Notes: generated from the letters alone by a model not told the origin. A stretch of DNA of 64,000 nucleotides from JAJFFW01 sp038534195 (GCA_038534195.1 JBCAXE010000013.1:17544-81543); one strand, 5' to 3'; positions 33,709 through 42,702 are shown, counted from the first letter of the stretch. Made by a program: numbers and translations.

Positions 33709-34179
33709 ATGCAGAACAATATTAATGCGGCTGCAGGCCATACCCGCCCCGATGTCACAGCCGATGTCACCCGCGGCGTCGTCCGACACTTCATCGATTT
33801 AGGTCTGTGCCCGGTCACCGAGTTCACGTTGCCGAACGGACGTCGCGCCGACGTAGTAGGGCTGGATGCAAAGGGCGTGATTACCGCAGCGGAGGTGAAA
33901 TCCTGCCAGGCTGACTTTGATTCGGACCAAAAATGGTGCGACTACATCCCATTTTGCGACAAGTTTTATTTTGCGGTGGCCGAGACGTTTCCGACAGCGG
34001 TATTACCGGAGGAAACTGGACTAATTATCGCCGACAGTTTCGGCGCCGCTACGGTCAGACCCGCGCAGAACATGCCGTTGGCGCCGGCTCGGCGCAAAGC
34101 GCTAACACTTCGCTTCGCGCGTCACGCGGCGATGCGTGCAGTGACGCCTGCCATTTCCGCGACGGTCGGGCCGGTATGA
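33709..34179 (+). CDS. mmcB: MmcB family DNA repair protein
   Basis: 156 aa protein of the MmcB family (restriction-endonuclease-like fold), which in Caulobacter is a DNA-damage-related gene often linked to ImuABC-type mutagenic repair. Family motifs include VTRGVVRHFIDLG, ADVVGLDAKG with the AEVKSCQADFDSDQKW stretch, which carries the PD-(D/E)xK-like E-x-K, and YIPFCDKFYFAV. The imuAB-dnaE2 genes are not in the window. Its stop overlaps the start of the next gene (ATGA at 34176), suggesting co-translation. Biochemical activity is not established. Confidence 0.88.
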   Translation: MQNNINAAAGHTRPDVTADVTRGVVRHFIDLGLCPVTEFTLPNGRRADVVGLDAKGVITAAEVKSCQADFDSDQKWCDYIPFCDKFYFAVAETFPTAVLPEETGLIIADSFGAATVRPAQNMPLAPARRKALTLRFARHAAMRAVTPAISATVGPV

Positions 34180-34625
34180 CTGCGCCGGACTTTAAGAAAA
34201 TCGTCGCGGAAATTTACGACATGCTTTCCGGTCCACCCGGTCCGCGCGATTATGAGCGTGTGCGCCGGTATTACCACCCTGACGCGCGTCTCGTGCGTAC
34301 GGGTATGACCGACGACGGCGCGCCATTCTCTGAGGTGATGACGCTCGATGATCACGCAGCGGGCGTCGCTGAACTGCTTCGCGATCAGTCATTCGACGAG
34401 ACCGAAATCGCCCATGAGGCGTCTGTCTTTGGGTCAGTAGCTGTCGTTAAGAGTTTGTACACCTATCAATTCGGCGAGGGTGACGACGCTGTCTCAGGCC
34501 GCGGAATCAATCTGTTCACTTTTTATCATGATGGTGATGCGTGGAGGATAATTAGTTGCGTCTGGAATAATGAGCGCGACGGTTTCTCGCTCACTGAAGC
34601 CATCGATATCATGAAAAAGTCTTGA
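34176..34625 (+). CDS. SnoaL/NTF2-like fold protein
   Basis: 149 aa α+β cone-fold protein. The N-terminal helix pair (FKKIVAEIYDMLSG) followed by RVRRYYHPDARLVRTG and the C-terminal strands INLFTFYHDGDAWRIISCVW fit the SnoaL/NTF2-like family, which includes small-molecule enzymes and binding proteins. ATG 34176 overlaps the mmcB stop by four bases; the frame is open further upstream only as an alternative reading of mmcB. No catalytic signature allows a substrate to be named. The coupling to mmcB may be incidental. Confidence 0.72.
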   Translation: MTAPDFKKIVAEIYDMLSGPPGPRDYERVRRYYHPDARLVRTGMTDDGAPFSEVMTLDDHAAGVAELLRDQSFDETEIAHEASVFGSVAVVKSLYTYQFGEGDDAVSGRGINLFTFYHDGDAWRIISCVWNNERDGFSLTEAIDIMKKS

Positions 34626-34713
34626 GAGCGAAACGGTCTTTTCACGAAAAGGCCTCTGGGGCGGGTTTCGGCTGTGCCGATCGCCAAAATTATTTGGCAG
34701 TTAACCGGCGAGA

Positions 34714-35532
34714 TCAGCGCGCGCAGGCTGCGCCGGTGATGAAAGCATAAGCCTGATCGCGCACAAATGCGCCGCCGCCGCGGGCCCAGACATTATTGTG
34801 ACCAGCGTTCGGGAGAATATGCGCGCATTTCATTCCGGCGGCGACGTCAAAGAGCTTTCGGCCCATATGTTCGGGGATCAGCGCGTCTTGACGGCCATGA
34901 ACCCAACCGAGCGGCATGGCTACGCCGCCCATTTTCGCCAGACTGTCATAGCGGTCGCGCACAAGAACCGCCGCCGGCAGGTAGGGCAGTTGTTTTTGCG
35001 CCATCGCCGCCATGGAGGTGAAGGGGGCCGAGACGATGAGGCCCGCGGCATCCGAGGTCGCGGCGAGATCTACAGCGACGCCGCTGCCGAGGGAATGACC
35101 ATAGATGACGATACGCTCAGCCCCAAAGCCTTGATCCCGCAGCCACGCATAGTTGGCTAAAGCGGCGGCGCGCATGCCGGTTTCGGACGGCGCGCCGTCA
35201 TTACCCCCATATCCCGGATAGCCCACCGCGAGGACGCCTGCGCCCCAGCTCGCAATTCCGTTTAATTCGTAAGCGTAGTAGGGAAGCGATCCGGCATTGC
35301 CGTGAAAATAGAGAATAATCGGATCAGCATCCGATTGCGGGGGCCGCCACCACGAGATGGCGGGCCAATCGCCTATGTTGACTTCCAAAAAGCCGTCTAG
35401 CCCGGCCGACGATGGCGAAACGCGCTCTGTTGCTGGGTGGTAAATAAAATTGCGCTGAAGGAAAAATAGCGCCGCTGTCAGGCCTAGATACCCGGCAGCA
35501 AATAATGTCAGCGCAATTTTGAGCAGTGTCAT
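34714..35532 (-). CDS. Membrane-anchored α/β hydrolase of the BEM46 type
   Basis: 272 aa. An N-terminal hydrophobic helix (LLKIALTLFAAGYLGLTAALF) is an uncleaved anchor, followed by FIYHPATERVSP, typical of BEM46/YfhR-like hydrolases. The oxyanion region is LYFHGNAGS, the nucleophile elbow GHSLGSG (about S149), and the acid and histidine are in HGRQDALIPEHM and NAGHNNVW. Serine hydrolase activity is expected; the substrate is unknown. It lies 38 nt past the terminator that ends the M16 protease gene, so it is a separate unit. The 88 nt between it and the NTF2-like gene contain nothing I recognise. Confidence 0.86.
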   Translation of the reverse strand: MTLLKIALTLFAAGYLGLTAALFFLQRNFIYHPATERVSPSSAGLDGFLEVNIGDWPAISWWRPPQSDADPIILYFHGNAGSLPYYAYELNGIASWGAGVLAVGYPGYGGNDGAPSETGMRAAALANYAWLRDQGFGAERIVIYGHSLGSGVAVDLAATSDAAGLIVSAPFTSMAAMAQKQLPYLPAAVLVRDRYDSLAKMGGVAMPLGWVHGRQDALIPEHMGRKLFDVAAGMKCAHILPNAGHNNVWARGGGAFVRDQAYAFITGAACAR

Positions 35533-35569
35533 CTATGGTGATTCCGTCAGTACACGCCGGGCTTTATAG

Positions 35570-35602
35570 AAAAAACGGCCGCTATCGCAGCGGCCGTTTT
35601 TT
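35570..35602 (-). terminator. Intrinsic terminator after the M16 protease gene
   Basis: AAAAAACGGCCGC (35570-35582) and GCGGCCGTTTTTT (35590-35602) form a perfect 13-bp stem flanked by A and T runs, so it can stop transcription in both directions. It lies 13 nt downstream of the M16 stop. Confidence 0.93.
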
Positions 35603-35615
35603 GGATTTTCACCGG

Positions 35616-38348
35616 TTAAAGGTCGTTGATGCTGCGAACTTCAACCGGCCCGATGCCGGCGGCTTCAACTTCAGCTTTGATCTTTTCGGCGTCGCCGATG
35701 ATCACCCAGACCATTTTGTCGGGGTTCAAGACTTGCGCAGCGGCCGCGGCCACATCGGAAGTGGAGAGCGCCTCATACTTGGCCGGCAGCGTTTCCGGAT
35801 AATTCAACGGCCGATTAAACCGGCTGCTCGAAAGGAGGCTTCCCATAACCGCGCCGGACGTTTCATATTGTCCAGGCAAGGAGCGCACATTGTCGAGTTT
35901 GACGCGTCCGAGCTCGTCGCCGGTCGCGGGCCTGTCGCCAAGATATTGCGCAAACTCTTTTTTCAGTTCCGCAAGCGACGGCCCGGTTTTGTCGGTCTGA
36001 ACCGGCGCCAGGATAATGAAGGGCCGTTGCGCGCGCGCATCAAGCAGCAGCGAGCGCGAGCCGTAAGACCAACCCTTGTCTTCGCGGAGATTGAGGTTGA
36101 TACGGCTAACAAAATTGCCCCCAAGCACCTCGTTCATCGCTGAGATAGCGATATTATTGTCGACGCCCGTCGGCGGCGCCACATGGCCGGCGAGGATAAA
36201 CGATTGCGGCGAGCCCGGCCGGTCGATCAGGACCGTCCGCGGACCGTTAGGCAATGACACATCGGCGATTTGCTTGGCTGGCTTTTCACCGCCGACGCGC
36301 CAACTGCCGAATGTACGTTGCAAAAGCGGTTGAATTTCCGCCAATGTCGTATCGCCGACAACGAAGATTGTGCCGTTGTCAGGGCGCATCCATGTGTCCT
36401 TGAAGGTCACCAGGTCTTCGCGCGTGATACCGGCGACCGCCTCTTCCGTTCCTGACCCCGTGAGCGGAATGCCGTAGGCGTGACCGTCGCCATACATTAG
36501 CGGCGGCAGCAACCGGATGGCGATTTGCACCGGATTGGCTTTTTCCTGCGCGATGGAGGTTAGGATCAGCTTGCGCTGACGCTCAATTTCCTCATCGGCG
36601 AAGGTGGGTCTGCGCACCACATCGCCCAGAATTGACAATGACGGCGCAAGGTTTTCTTTCAGCGCAGACATGCGCACCGTCGTGGTGTCGAGATTTGACC
36701 CGGCCCCAATGGTTGCGCCAAGTTTTTCGAGCGCCGCGGCGAGCCCGAGCGCATCGTAGCGGCCCGCGCCTTCATCGAGCATGTCGGCGGTGAAATTGGC
36801 GAGCCCAAGCTTACCGCCAGCGTCAGCGGCGTAACCAGCGTCGAACTGCATCGCGATATTCACGACCGGAATCGTCGAGCGGTTCGCCACCACGATTTTC
36901 ATCCCGTTCGTAAGCGTCGCTTCTTCAATCGCCGGAAACTCAAGGGCGGTCTCGCCGGTGACGGCCGGCAGGCCAGTGGAACGGTCGACCGTCGAGGCGG
37001 CGGCCGAGAATTCCGGGAACGGCAGAACGTCAAGCTGGTGCCAGCCGTCGCTAAGCCACGCTTGCGCCGCAGCCAAAACGCCTTTCGGCGTGGCTGCGTC
37101 CAACTCGTCAAGCTCTGTTCCGAAATAGGCGGGGTCGCCGGCGATTAGTTCGCCTTGCGCCAGCGTAACCGCTTTACCGCCGAAGCCGCCGACCTCTTCC
37201 AGGCCGCGGATAATGCTTGCCTTTGTTTTCGTGGAGACAAGATCAACCTCCGCTTTCGTCGGTCCCTTAGCGAGAAATTCCGCAATCATGCGGTCCATTT
37301 CCGCTTCCACTTTCTCAATGTCTTCGCCCGGCTTGACGCTGACGACGACGCCGAAGATCGACGCCATTTTCAATTCAAAATTGAAAACGTCTGCGTCGGT
37401 CGCAATCTGCTGATTATAGACAAGTTCCTTGTACAGACGGGAGTTCTTGCCGTCGCCGAGCACGCTCGCCGCAATGAAGAGATCCGTCGAGATCGGATTA
37501 TGATCTTCCGGCGTCGCCCAGACGCGATAGATGCGCGCTTGAGGCACTTGATCGTAGAGCGTCGCGCGCGTGTTCTCCGTGCGCTTCGGCACCCACGCGT
37601 CTTGCGTCAGAAGCGGCGGCCCGGCGTCGATATGGCCGAAATATTTCTCGACTTTAGTGCGCGCTTCTTCGGTATTGATATCACCTGCAAGAACGAGAAT
37701 CGCATTAGCGGCGCCGTAATATGTTTCAAACCAGCTCTTCACATCTTCGAGGCTCGCCGCATCGAGGTCCGCCATGGAGCCGATGGTTGAGTGGTTGTAC
37801 GGATGATCGCCGGGAAACAACGAGGACTGGATATTTGTGAAAATCTTGCGGCCGTAAGGCTGGTTTTCACCCTGACGCTTTTCGTTCTGGACAACGCCGC
37901 GTTGCTCGTCCAGCTTTTCCTGAGTCACGGCCCCGAGAAGATGGCCCATTCGGTCTGATTCCATCCATAAGATGCGATCGAGAGCAGGCGTTGGGACAGT
38001 CTGGAAATAATTGGTGCGATCGGTGTTCGTGGTGCCGTTGAGCCCCGTTGCGCCCACTTCCTGCAGCGGTTTGAACCATTCGTCGTCGTAATTTTCGGTG
38101 CCGTTGAACATCAGATGTTCAAAAAGGTGCGCGAAGCCTGTCTTGCCTTTCGGCTCATCCTTCGACCCGACTTTGTACCAAACGGAAACCGCCACAACAG
38201 GCGCTTTCCTGTCTTCGTGGACGATCACGGTCAGCCCATTGTCCAATTGGAATTTCTCGTAAGGAATTTCGATGTCGGCGGCGTGTGCGGCCGGTATGGC
38301 CGTGAGCGCGCAGACAGCGAAAGTCGCTGCGGCATTCAAAAATCGCAT
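35616..38348 (-). CDS. Secreted M16 zinc protease, two-domain (pitrilysin type)
   Basis: 910 aa with signal peptide (MRFLNAAATFAVCALTAIPAAHAA). The first M16 domain has the inverted zinc motif HLFEH (H74, E77, H78). The second half (from about residue 480) repeats the M16 fold without a metal site, so one chain makes a closed clamshell. Such proteins degrade small peptides in the periplasm. Many alphaproteobacteria split this into two genes; here the halves are fused. ATG 38348 has a GAGGGG ribosome site; an open frame continues 119 codons upstream into the regA 3' region but is not coding. It ends at a strong terminator. Confidence 0.93.
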   Translation of the reverse strand: MRFLNAAATFAVCALTAIPAAHAADIEIPYEKFQLDNGLTVIVHEDRKAPVVAVSVWYKVGSKDEPKGKTGFAHLFEHLMFNGTENYDDEWFKPLQEVGATGLNGTTNTDRTNYFQTVPTPALDRILWMESDRMGHLLGAVTQEKLDEQRGVVQNEKRQGENQPYGRKIFTNIQSSLFPGDHPYNHSTIGSMADLDAASLEDVKSWFETYYGAANAILVLAGDINTEEARTKVEKYFGHIDAGPPLLTQDAWVPKRTENTRATLYDQVPQARIYRVWATPEDHNPISTDLFIAASVLGDGKNSRLYKELVYNQQIATDADVFNFELKMASIFGVVVSVKPGEDIEKVEAEMDRMIAEFLAKGPTKAEVDLVSTKTKASIIRGLEEVGGFGGKAVTLAQGELIAGDPAYFGTELDELDAATPKGVLAAAQAWLSDGWHQLDVLPFPEFSAAASTVDRSTGLPAVTGETALEFPAIEEATLTNGMKIVVANRSTIPVVNIAMQFDAGYAADAGGKLGLANFTADMLDEGAGRYDALGLAAALEKLGATIGAGSNLDTTTVRMSALKENLAPSLSILGDVVRRPTFADEEIERQRKLILTSIAQEKANPVQIAIRLLPPLMYGDGHAYGIPLTGSGTEEAVAGITREDLVTFKDTWMRPDNGTIFVVGDTTLAEIQPLLQRTFGSWRVGGEKPAKQIADVSLPNGPRTVLIDRPGSPQSFILAGHVAPPTGVDNNIAISAMNEVLGGNFVSRINLNLREDKGWSYGSRSLLLDARAQRPFIILAPVQTDKTGPSLAELKKEFAQYLGDRPATGDELGRVKLDNVRSLPGQYETSGAVMGSLLSSSRFNRPLNYPETLPAKYEALSTSDVAAAAAQVLNPDKMVWVIIGDAEKIKAEVEAAGIGPVEVRSINDL

Positions 38349-38480
38349 AGGGAGCCCCTCTTCGCGTGTCGTTTCATTGGCATAATATCGCGCCAGCATC
38401 CGGGCGGGCGCGGCTAGCGTCAATATCCACCGGTTCCGTTCATCGCGCAATCGAAACGGCCGGGCGCGCATCGGGCGTTT

Positions 38481-38505
38481 CGCGCCGCGCCGCGCCGCGC
38501 CGCGC
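38481..38505. repeat. Five tandem copies of CGCGC at the regA stop
   Basis: CGCGC is repeated five times without error, abutting the regA stop codon (complement of 38506-38508). Together with the CGCGGGGCGCG of the last regA codons, it can fold into a GC hairpin. Short tandem repeats of this kind can slip in copy number. Confidence 0.8.
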
Positions 38506-39072
38506 TTAGCGCGGGGCGCGTTTGGCGAGGATGCGTTGGAGCGTGCGGCGGTGCATGCCGAGGCGGCGCGCGGTCTCGGAGACATTGTGGTCGCAGAGCT
38601 CGTAGACGCGCTGGATATGTTCCCAACGCACACGGTCCGCTGACATCGGATTTTCCGGCGGGTCGGGTCGCTCGCCTGGGAGCGCAAGGAGCGCTTTTTC
38701 CACATCGTCGGCGTCAGCCGGTTTTGAGAGATAATCGACCGCGCCCGCCTTAACGGCGGCGACGGCGGTGGCGATATTTCCGTAGCCGGTCAGCATAATC
38801 ACACGGCAATCTTCGCGCGCTTCATGAATGGCGTTGACCACTTCAAGCCCGTCGCCGTCTTCCAGGCGCAAATCGACGACAGCAAACGCCGGCGCAGTCG
38901 ATTTGACTTCGGTAAGCGCTTCGCGGACGCTGCCGGCGAGCGTCGGCGTGAACCCGCGTTTTTCCATGGCGCGTCCCAATCGGTTCCGAAACGGTTCATC
39001 GTCGTCCACGATAAGGAGGCTCGCGTCTGCGGGCAGGCTAGCTTCGGCGGCGGCGGTCTCAGGCTCGGTCAT
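38506..39072 (-). CDS. regA: RegA/PrrA/ActR redox response regulator
   Basis: 188 aa response regulator. The receiver domain has LLIVDDDEPF (acidic pocket), FAVVDLRLEDGDG (phospho-acceptor Asp) and LTGYGNIATAV, YLSKPAD (Thr and Lys). The C-terminal Fis-type helix-turn-helix NVSETARRLGMHRRTLQRIL is essentially the invariant RegA recognition helix region. It controls energy metabolism genes in response to redox state. I choose ATG 39072 (MTEPETAAAE), which has GGAAAG upstream and fits family length; ATG 39090 is an alternative. It lies 97 nt after regB on the same strand. Confidence 0.96.
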   Translation of the reverse strand: MTEPETAAAEASLPADASLLIVDDDEPFRNRLGRAMEKRGFTPTLAGSVREALTEVKSTAPAFAVVDLRLEDGDGLEVVNAIHEAREDCRVIMLTGYGNIATAVAAVKAGAVDYLSKPADADDVEKALLALPGERPDPPENPMSADRVRWEHIQRVYELCDHNVSETARRLGMHRRTLQRILAKRAPR

Positions 39073-39169
39073 CTCGCGGGGTCTTTCCATCAAGGCGATA
39101 TTGGCTTTTCAGTTGACTTTCATCACATCTATATACGCTGCATGTGCGCCTAAAGGATCGGTCTTTCAA

Positions 39170-40507
39170 CTAGATTGCGGCGATTTTGACCGCCGAAAGC
39201 GGCCATTCTACTGATACCCAGGCGCCCGCGACAGGGTTGTCACGATCCCAGGCGACATTGTCGAATTTGATCTCCGCGCCTGTGCGCTCAAGCAGAGTTT
39301 TGGAGATGAAAAACCCAAGGCCCATCCCCCTTTTTTTCCGGGCGGCGTGGCGCGACCCCACATAGGGTTCGCCTAGGCGCGCCAAGACTTCTTGCGGGAA
39401 GCCGCGCCCGTCGTCGTGTATGGATATGGTTAGTTTTTCAGGGGACCAGCGCGCCGTCATCAGGACTTTTGAGCGTGCGAATTCCACCGCATTTTCAATG
39501 AAATTGCGCAATCCGTACGTTATTTCAGGCTGTCGTTTCACAAACAAAAGGTCCTCAGCGTCGTCGGCGGCAATAATGTCGAAAATGATCGCAGGGCCCT
39601 CGGCCTGATCCAGAAACGGCCCGGCCGCCTCGCGCAGGAGCGTGTCGATCTGGAGCCGGTCCAGCATCGCGTCGCCTTCGTCACCGCGTTGTGACAAACG
39701 GCTTAAAATATCCCGGCACCGTTCGGCTTGGCTGACGAGGAGCGTGGCGTCGTCCCTCAATTGATCGCGACCGGTCAATTCGCGCGCCATCTCTTTCGCC
39801 GTCACCTGGATGGTGGCGAGCGGCGTGCCAAGCTCATGGGCGGCGGCCGCGGCGAGGCCGCCAAGTGCGGCGAGGCGCTCTTCGCGCGCCAGCACGAGCT
39901 GGGTCGCGGCGAGGGCGCTTTTCATCTCGGCTGCCTCCGCGGCGATCCTTCGCGCGTAGGCGGAGAAAAACAGAACTGAGAATGAAAGCGCCGCCCAAAC
40001 GCCGGCTTTGTAGACCCCTGGCAAGGCGATCGTTTCCCCAACGCGCCAGGGCAGCGGCAAATGCATTAGCGCCAGGAGGCTAATGCCAGCGACGGCGATG
40101 ACGCAGACAATCGCGATCAGGCGCACGGATAAGACGCTCGCCGCAATCGTCACTGGCGCGACGATCAGTACCGAGAATGGATTTAGGAGGCCGCCGGTCA
40201 AGAACAGCAACACACAAAGCTGGGCGATGTCAAAAATGATATAGCCCGCTGCTTCCCGGTCGCTCAGGAAGCGTTGCGGCGAAAAGCGCAGCGTGACAAA
40301 AAGATTGAGCCATGCGCTTGCCGCGATGGCGGCGAGACAGAGCCCGAGCGGCAGGGGAAAGCCGAAGCCAAAATGGACGAGAAATATCGCTGCTGTTTGG
40401 CCGGCGACGGCGAGCCAGCGCAGGGTCGTGAGCGTGCGCAGTCTGACCGGCCCGCGCAACGATTGCACGACCGCATCGCGCACTTCCGGCGCCAGGCGCT
40501 GGGGCAT
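39170..40507 (-). CDS. regB: RegB/PrrB/ActS redox sensor histidine kinase
   Basis: 445 aa sensor kinase with six predicted membrane helices (about 28-185). The quinone-binding heptapeptide GGLLNPF (105-111) is intact. The H-box AAAAHELGTPLATIQV has the phospho-accepting H224, and C264 in AERCRDIL sits where Rhodobacter RegB has its redox-active Cys265. The ATPase domain has the N-box FIENAVEFA, DDGRGFP and GMGLGFFISKTLLERTGA. It autophosphorylates under reducing conditions and passes the phosphate to RegA. The gene order senC(divergent)-regB-regA is the classic alphaproteobacterial locus. Confidence 0.96.
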   Translation of the reverse strand: MPQRLAPEVRDAVVQSLRGPVRLRTLTTLRWLAVAGQTAAIFLVHFGFGFPLPLGLCLAAIAASAWLNLFVTLRFSPQRFLSDREAAGYIIFDIAQLCVLLFLTGGLLNPFSVLIVAPVTIAASVLSVRLIAIVCVIAVAGISLLALMHLPLPWRVGETIALPGVYKAGVWAALSFSVLFFSAYARRIAAEAAEMKSALAATQLVLAREERLAALGGLAAAAAHELGTPLATIQVTAKEMARELTGRDQLRDDATLLVSQAERCRDILSRLSQRGDEGDAMLDRLQIDTLLREAAGPFLDQAEGPAIIFDIIAADDAEDLLFVKRQPEITYGLRNFIENAVEFARSKVLMTARWSPEKLTISIHDDGRGFPQEVLARLGEPYVGSRHAARKKRGMGLGFFISKTLLERTGAEIKFDNVAWDRDNPVAGAWVSVEWPLSAVKIAAI

Positions 40508-40622
40508 GGGCTTCCTTTCTCATGCGCGCGAGAAATGGGCGAATGCGCGCGTTTCCATTATGCCTGCACGCACGTATAGAGAAGTCAGGGGCCACAGACC
40601 AGCGATGCGGGACAGGACACGA

Positions 40623-41222
40623 ATGAGCGCCATCATGACGAGACGACTTCTAGGCTTGATCGGACTTTGCTTCGCAGCGGCGTGCGGGGGCGGCGACAGC
40701 GCCGAGATACCAGCGGACGGGATCATCCGGCTTTCCGACCAGTTCGCTGGCGGCTTCGATCTTGTCAACGCAGACGGCGACCGGGTCACGAGCGAGGACT
40801 ACAAGGGCAAGGTCTCAGTCATCTATTTCGGCTTCGCGTCCTGCCCGGACGTGTGTCCGCTCGCCCTCGGGCTGTTGAGCGCTGCGCTGGCCGATCTCGA
40901 CGACGACGAACGCGCGCGGTTGCAGCCGGTTTTCATCACGGTCGATCCGGAACGCGACACGCCGGAAGCAATGAAGGTCTATTTGTCGTCCTTTCACGAG
41001 GACATTGTGGGCCTGACCGGTTCGCCTGCGGCGGTCGAGGCCGCGCGTCAGGGCTTCAAAGTCTACGCTCAAAAAGCGGCGCTCGAAGGGTCAGCGCTCG
41101 ATTACACGATGAACCACACAAGCCTGTTTTATGTGGTCGACAAGACCGGCGCGCCCGTTCTGGCCTTGCGCGACACGCTGACGGCTGAACAGCTCGCCGC
41201 CGCCCTGCGCCGGAACATTTAA
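40623..41222 (+). CDS. senC: SenC/PrrC/Sco1-type copper chaperone
   Basis: 199 aa Sco-family protein, anchored by a lipoprotein signal (lipobox FAAACGG, Cys21). The copper-binding set is complete: C74 and C78 in FASCPDVCPL and H165 in DYTMNHTSL. Sco proteins load the CuA or CuB sites of cytochrome oxidase and can act as thiol-disulfide reductants. It is divergent from regB, as PrrC/SenC usually is, and may feed the oxidase-derived signal to RegB. Starts at 40623 or 40635 are equally possible; a longer open frame upstream overlaps regB and is not used. Confidence 0.94.
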   Translation: MSAIMTRRLLGLIGLCFAAACGGGDSAEIPADGIIRLSDQFAGGFDLVNADGDRVTSEDYKGKVSVIYFGFASCPDVCPLALGLLSAALADLDDDERARLQPVFITVDPERDTPEAMKVYLSSFHEDIVGLTGSPAAVEAARQGFKVYAQKAALEGSALDYTMNHTSLFYVVDKTGAPVLALRDTLTAEQLAAALRRNI

Positions 41223-41323
41223 GGGCGGTTGATTTAAAGCCTTCAATTTTCAGTATTATTTTTATGGTTGCCCAATTCGGGCGACGCAAAATAGGGTGCG
41301 GAAAATTACAGGGCGTTAATTCG

Positions 41324-41360
41324 TTGCGCCGCGGCGGCATGCTGTGGCATGTTGCGCCGC
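41324..41360. promoter_or_regulatory. Repeat cluster upstream of phaZ
   Basis: TTGCGCCGC occurs at 41324-41332 and 41352-41360, flanking the inverted pair CATGC/GCATG (41338-41342 and 41347-41351). It sits about 70 nt before the phaZ start in a 205-nt gap and could be an operator; the binding factor is unknown. Confidence 0.3.
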
Positions 41361-41427
41361 ATAATAACGAAGCGAAACCGCTCGATTAGGCCAAGGCCGC
41401 AGTACTGAGTAAAGCGCCGGAGGGGCA

Positions 41428-42684
41428 ATGTTATACACCGCATATGAGTTGGGTTACGCCGCGTTAACACCGGCGCGGATCGCCGCAGGCATCGGCGCGC
41501 AATTCTGGCGATCGCCCTTTAACCCGGTTTCCGACAGCTGGCTCGCGCGCACGAGCGCTGCAGCATTTGATGTCTTCGAAAATGCGACGCGTCGATATCC
41601 GAAGCCGTCCTGGAACATTTCTGAGACCGTGTCGGACGGACAAACGCTCACCGTGACGCCGGTCGTGCGACACAAAAGACCCTTCGGCAATCTCGTTCAT
41701 TTCCAACGTCAGGGCGCGCGCGCGAACGATCCGAAAGTGCTGATCGTCGCGCCGCTTTCCGGCCACTATGCGACGCTCCTGCGGGGCACCGTCGAGGCCA
41801 TGTTGCCGGAGCATGACGTTTATATCACCGACTGGATCGATGCGCGCATGGTGCCTGTGAGCGAGGGGCGATTCGATCTGAACGATTACATCGATTACCT
41901 GATCGAATTTCTAACGGTGATCGGTCCGGGCGCGCACGCCATGGCGGTCTGCCAACCGGGACCGGCGTTGCTCGCCGCTGCGGCTGTTATGGCTGAGCAC
42001 AATGACCCCCATCGCCCGCAATCGATGACAATCATGGGCAGCCCGATCGATACGCGCCGTTCACCGACTGTGCCAAATCTACTATCTAAAGAGCGTTCGT
42101 TCGAATGGTTTGAGCGGAACATGATCTATTCAGTACCTGCGCCGTACCCGGGCGTGATGCGCCGCGTTTATCCAGGATTCGTGCAGCTCTATTCATTCCT
42201 TTCAATGAATTCTGATCGCCACGTCGCCGCTCATTACGATTATTTCGAAGATCTTGTGAAAGGCGACGGCGATAGCGCGGAAAAGCATCGCGACTTTTAT
42301 GACGAATATCTATCCGTACTGGATATGACGGAAGAATTCTATTTGCAGACGATCCGCGATGTCTTTCAGGAGCATTCGCTCGCCGACGGCAAGTTCACCC
42401 ATCGCGGCAAGCGGGTGCGGCCCGAGACGATAACCGATATCGCGCTTTTAACTGTTGAAGGCGAAAAGGACGATATCTCCGGTATCGGACAAACACAGGC
42501 GGCCCACGATCTGTGCACGAATTTGCCCGATAATCTGCAGCTCGATTATATCCAGCCGGGGGTCGGACACTACGGTGTTTTCAACGGCTCGCGGTGGCGA
42601 ACCGAGATCCAGCCGAAAGTGCGCGATTTCATTCGCAAGCACCATCGCGAAGCTACGCACCTGAAGGTGGTCGCTGCTGAGTAG
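41428..42684 (+). CDS. phaZ: Intracellular polyhydroxyalkanoate depolymerase PhaZ
   Basis: 418 aa α/β hydrolase of the intracellular short-chain PHA depolymerase family (PhaZ1 of Cupriavidus type), which mobilises stored poly-3-hydroxybutyrate. The nucleophile is cysteine: AMAVCQPGPA (C175), as in that family rather than GxSxG. The acid is in LTVEGEKDDISG and the histidine in PGVGHYGVFNG near the C-terminus. Other conserved blocks are YELGYAALTPARIAA at the start and DWIDARMVP. ATG 41428 follows GGAGGGG. No phaC or phaR is in the window. Confidence 0.95.
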   Translation: MLYTAYELGYAALTPARIAAGIGAQFWRSPFNPVSDSWLARTSAAAFDVFENATRRYPKPSWNISETVSDGQTLTVTPVVRHKRPFGNLVHFQRQGARANDPKVLIVAPLSGHYATLLRGTVEAMLPEHDVYITDWIDARMVPVSEGRFDLNDYIDYLIEFLTVIGPGAHAMAVCQPGPALLAAAAVMAEHNDPHRPQSMTIMGSPIDTRRSPTVPNLLSKERSFEWFERNMIYSVPAPYPGVMRRVYPGFVQLYSFLSMNSDRHVAAHYDYFEDLVKGDGDSAEKHRDFYDEYLSVLDMTEEFYLQTIRDVFQEHSLADGKFTHRGKRVRPETITDIALLTVEGEKDDISGIGQTQAAHDLCTNLPDNLQLDYIQPGVGHYGVFNGSRWRTEIQPKVRDFIRKHHREATHLKVVAAE

Positions 42685-42702
42685 CGAGGACCGGGGCTAC
42701 TC
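42679..42702. terminator. Inverted repeat containing both stop codons of phaZ and the GNAT gene
   Basis: GAGTAGC (42679-42685) and GCTACTC (42696-42702) are perfect 7-bp arms. Each arm holds the last codon and stop of one convergent gene (GAG TAG on both strands). There is no T-run, so any terminator action would be weak. Confidence 0.45.

Noticed and set aside
40293..40622. Long N-terminal extension of senC
   Set aside because: The open frame overlaps regB on the other strand; the lipoprotein signal starting at 40623 or 40635 is the natural N-terminus.
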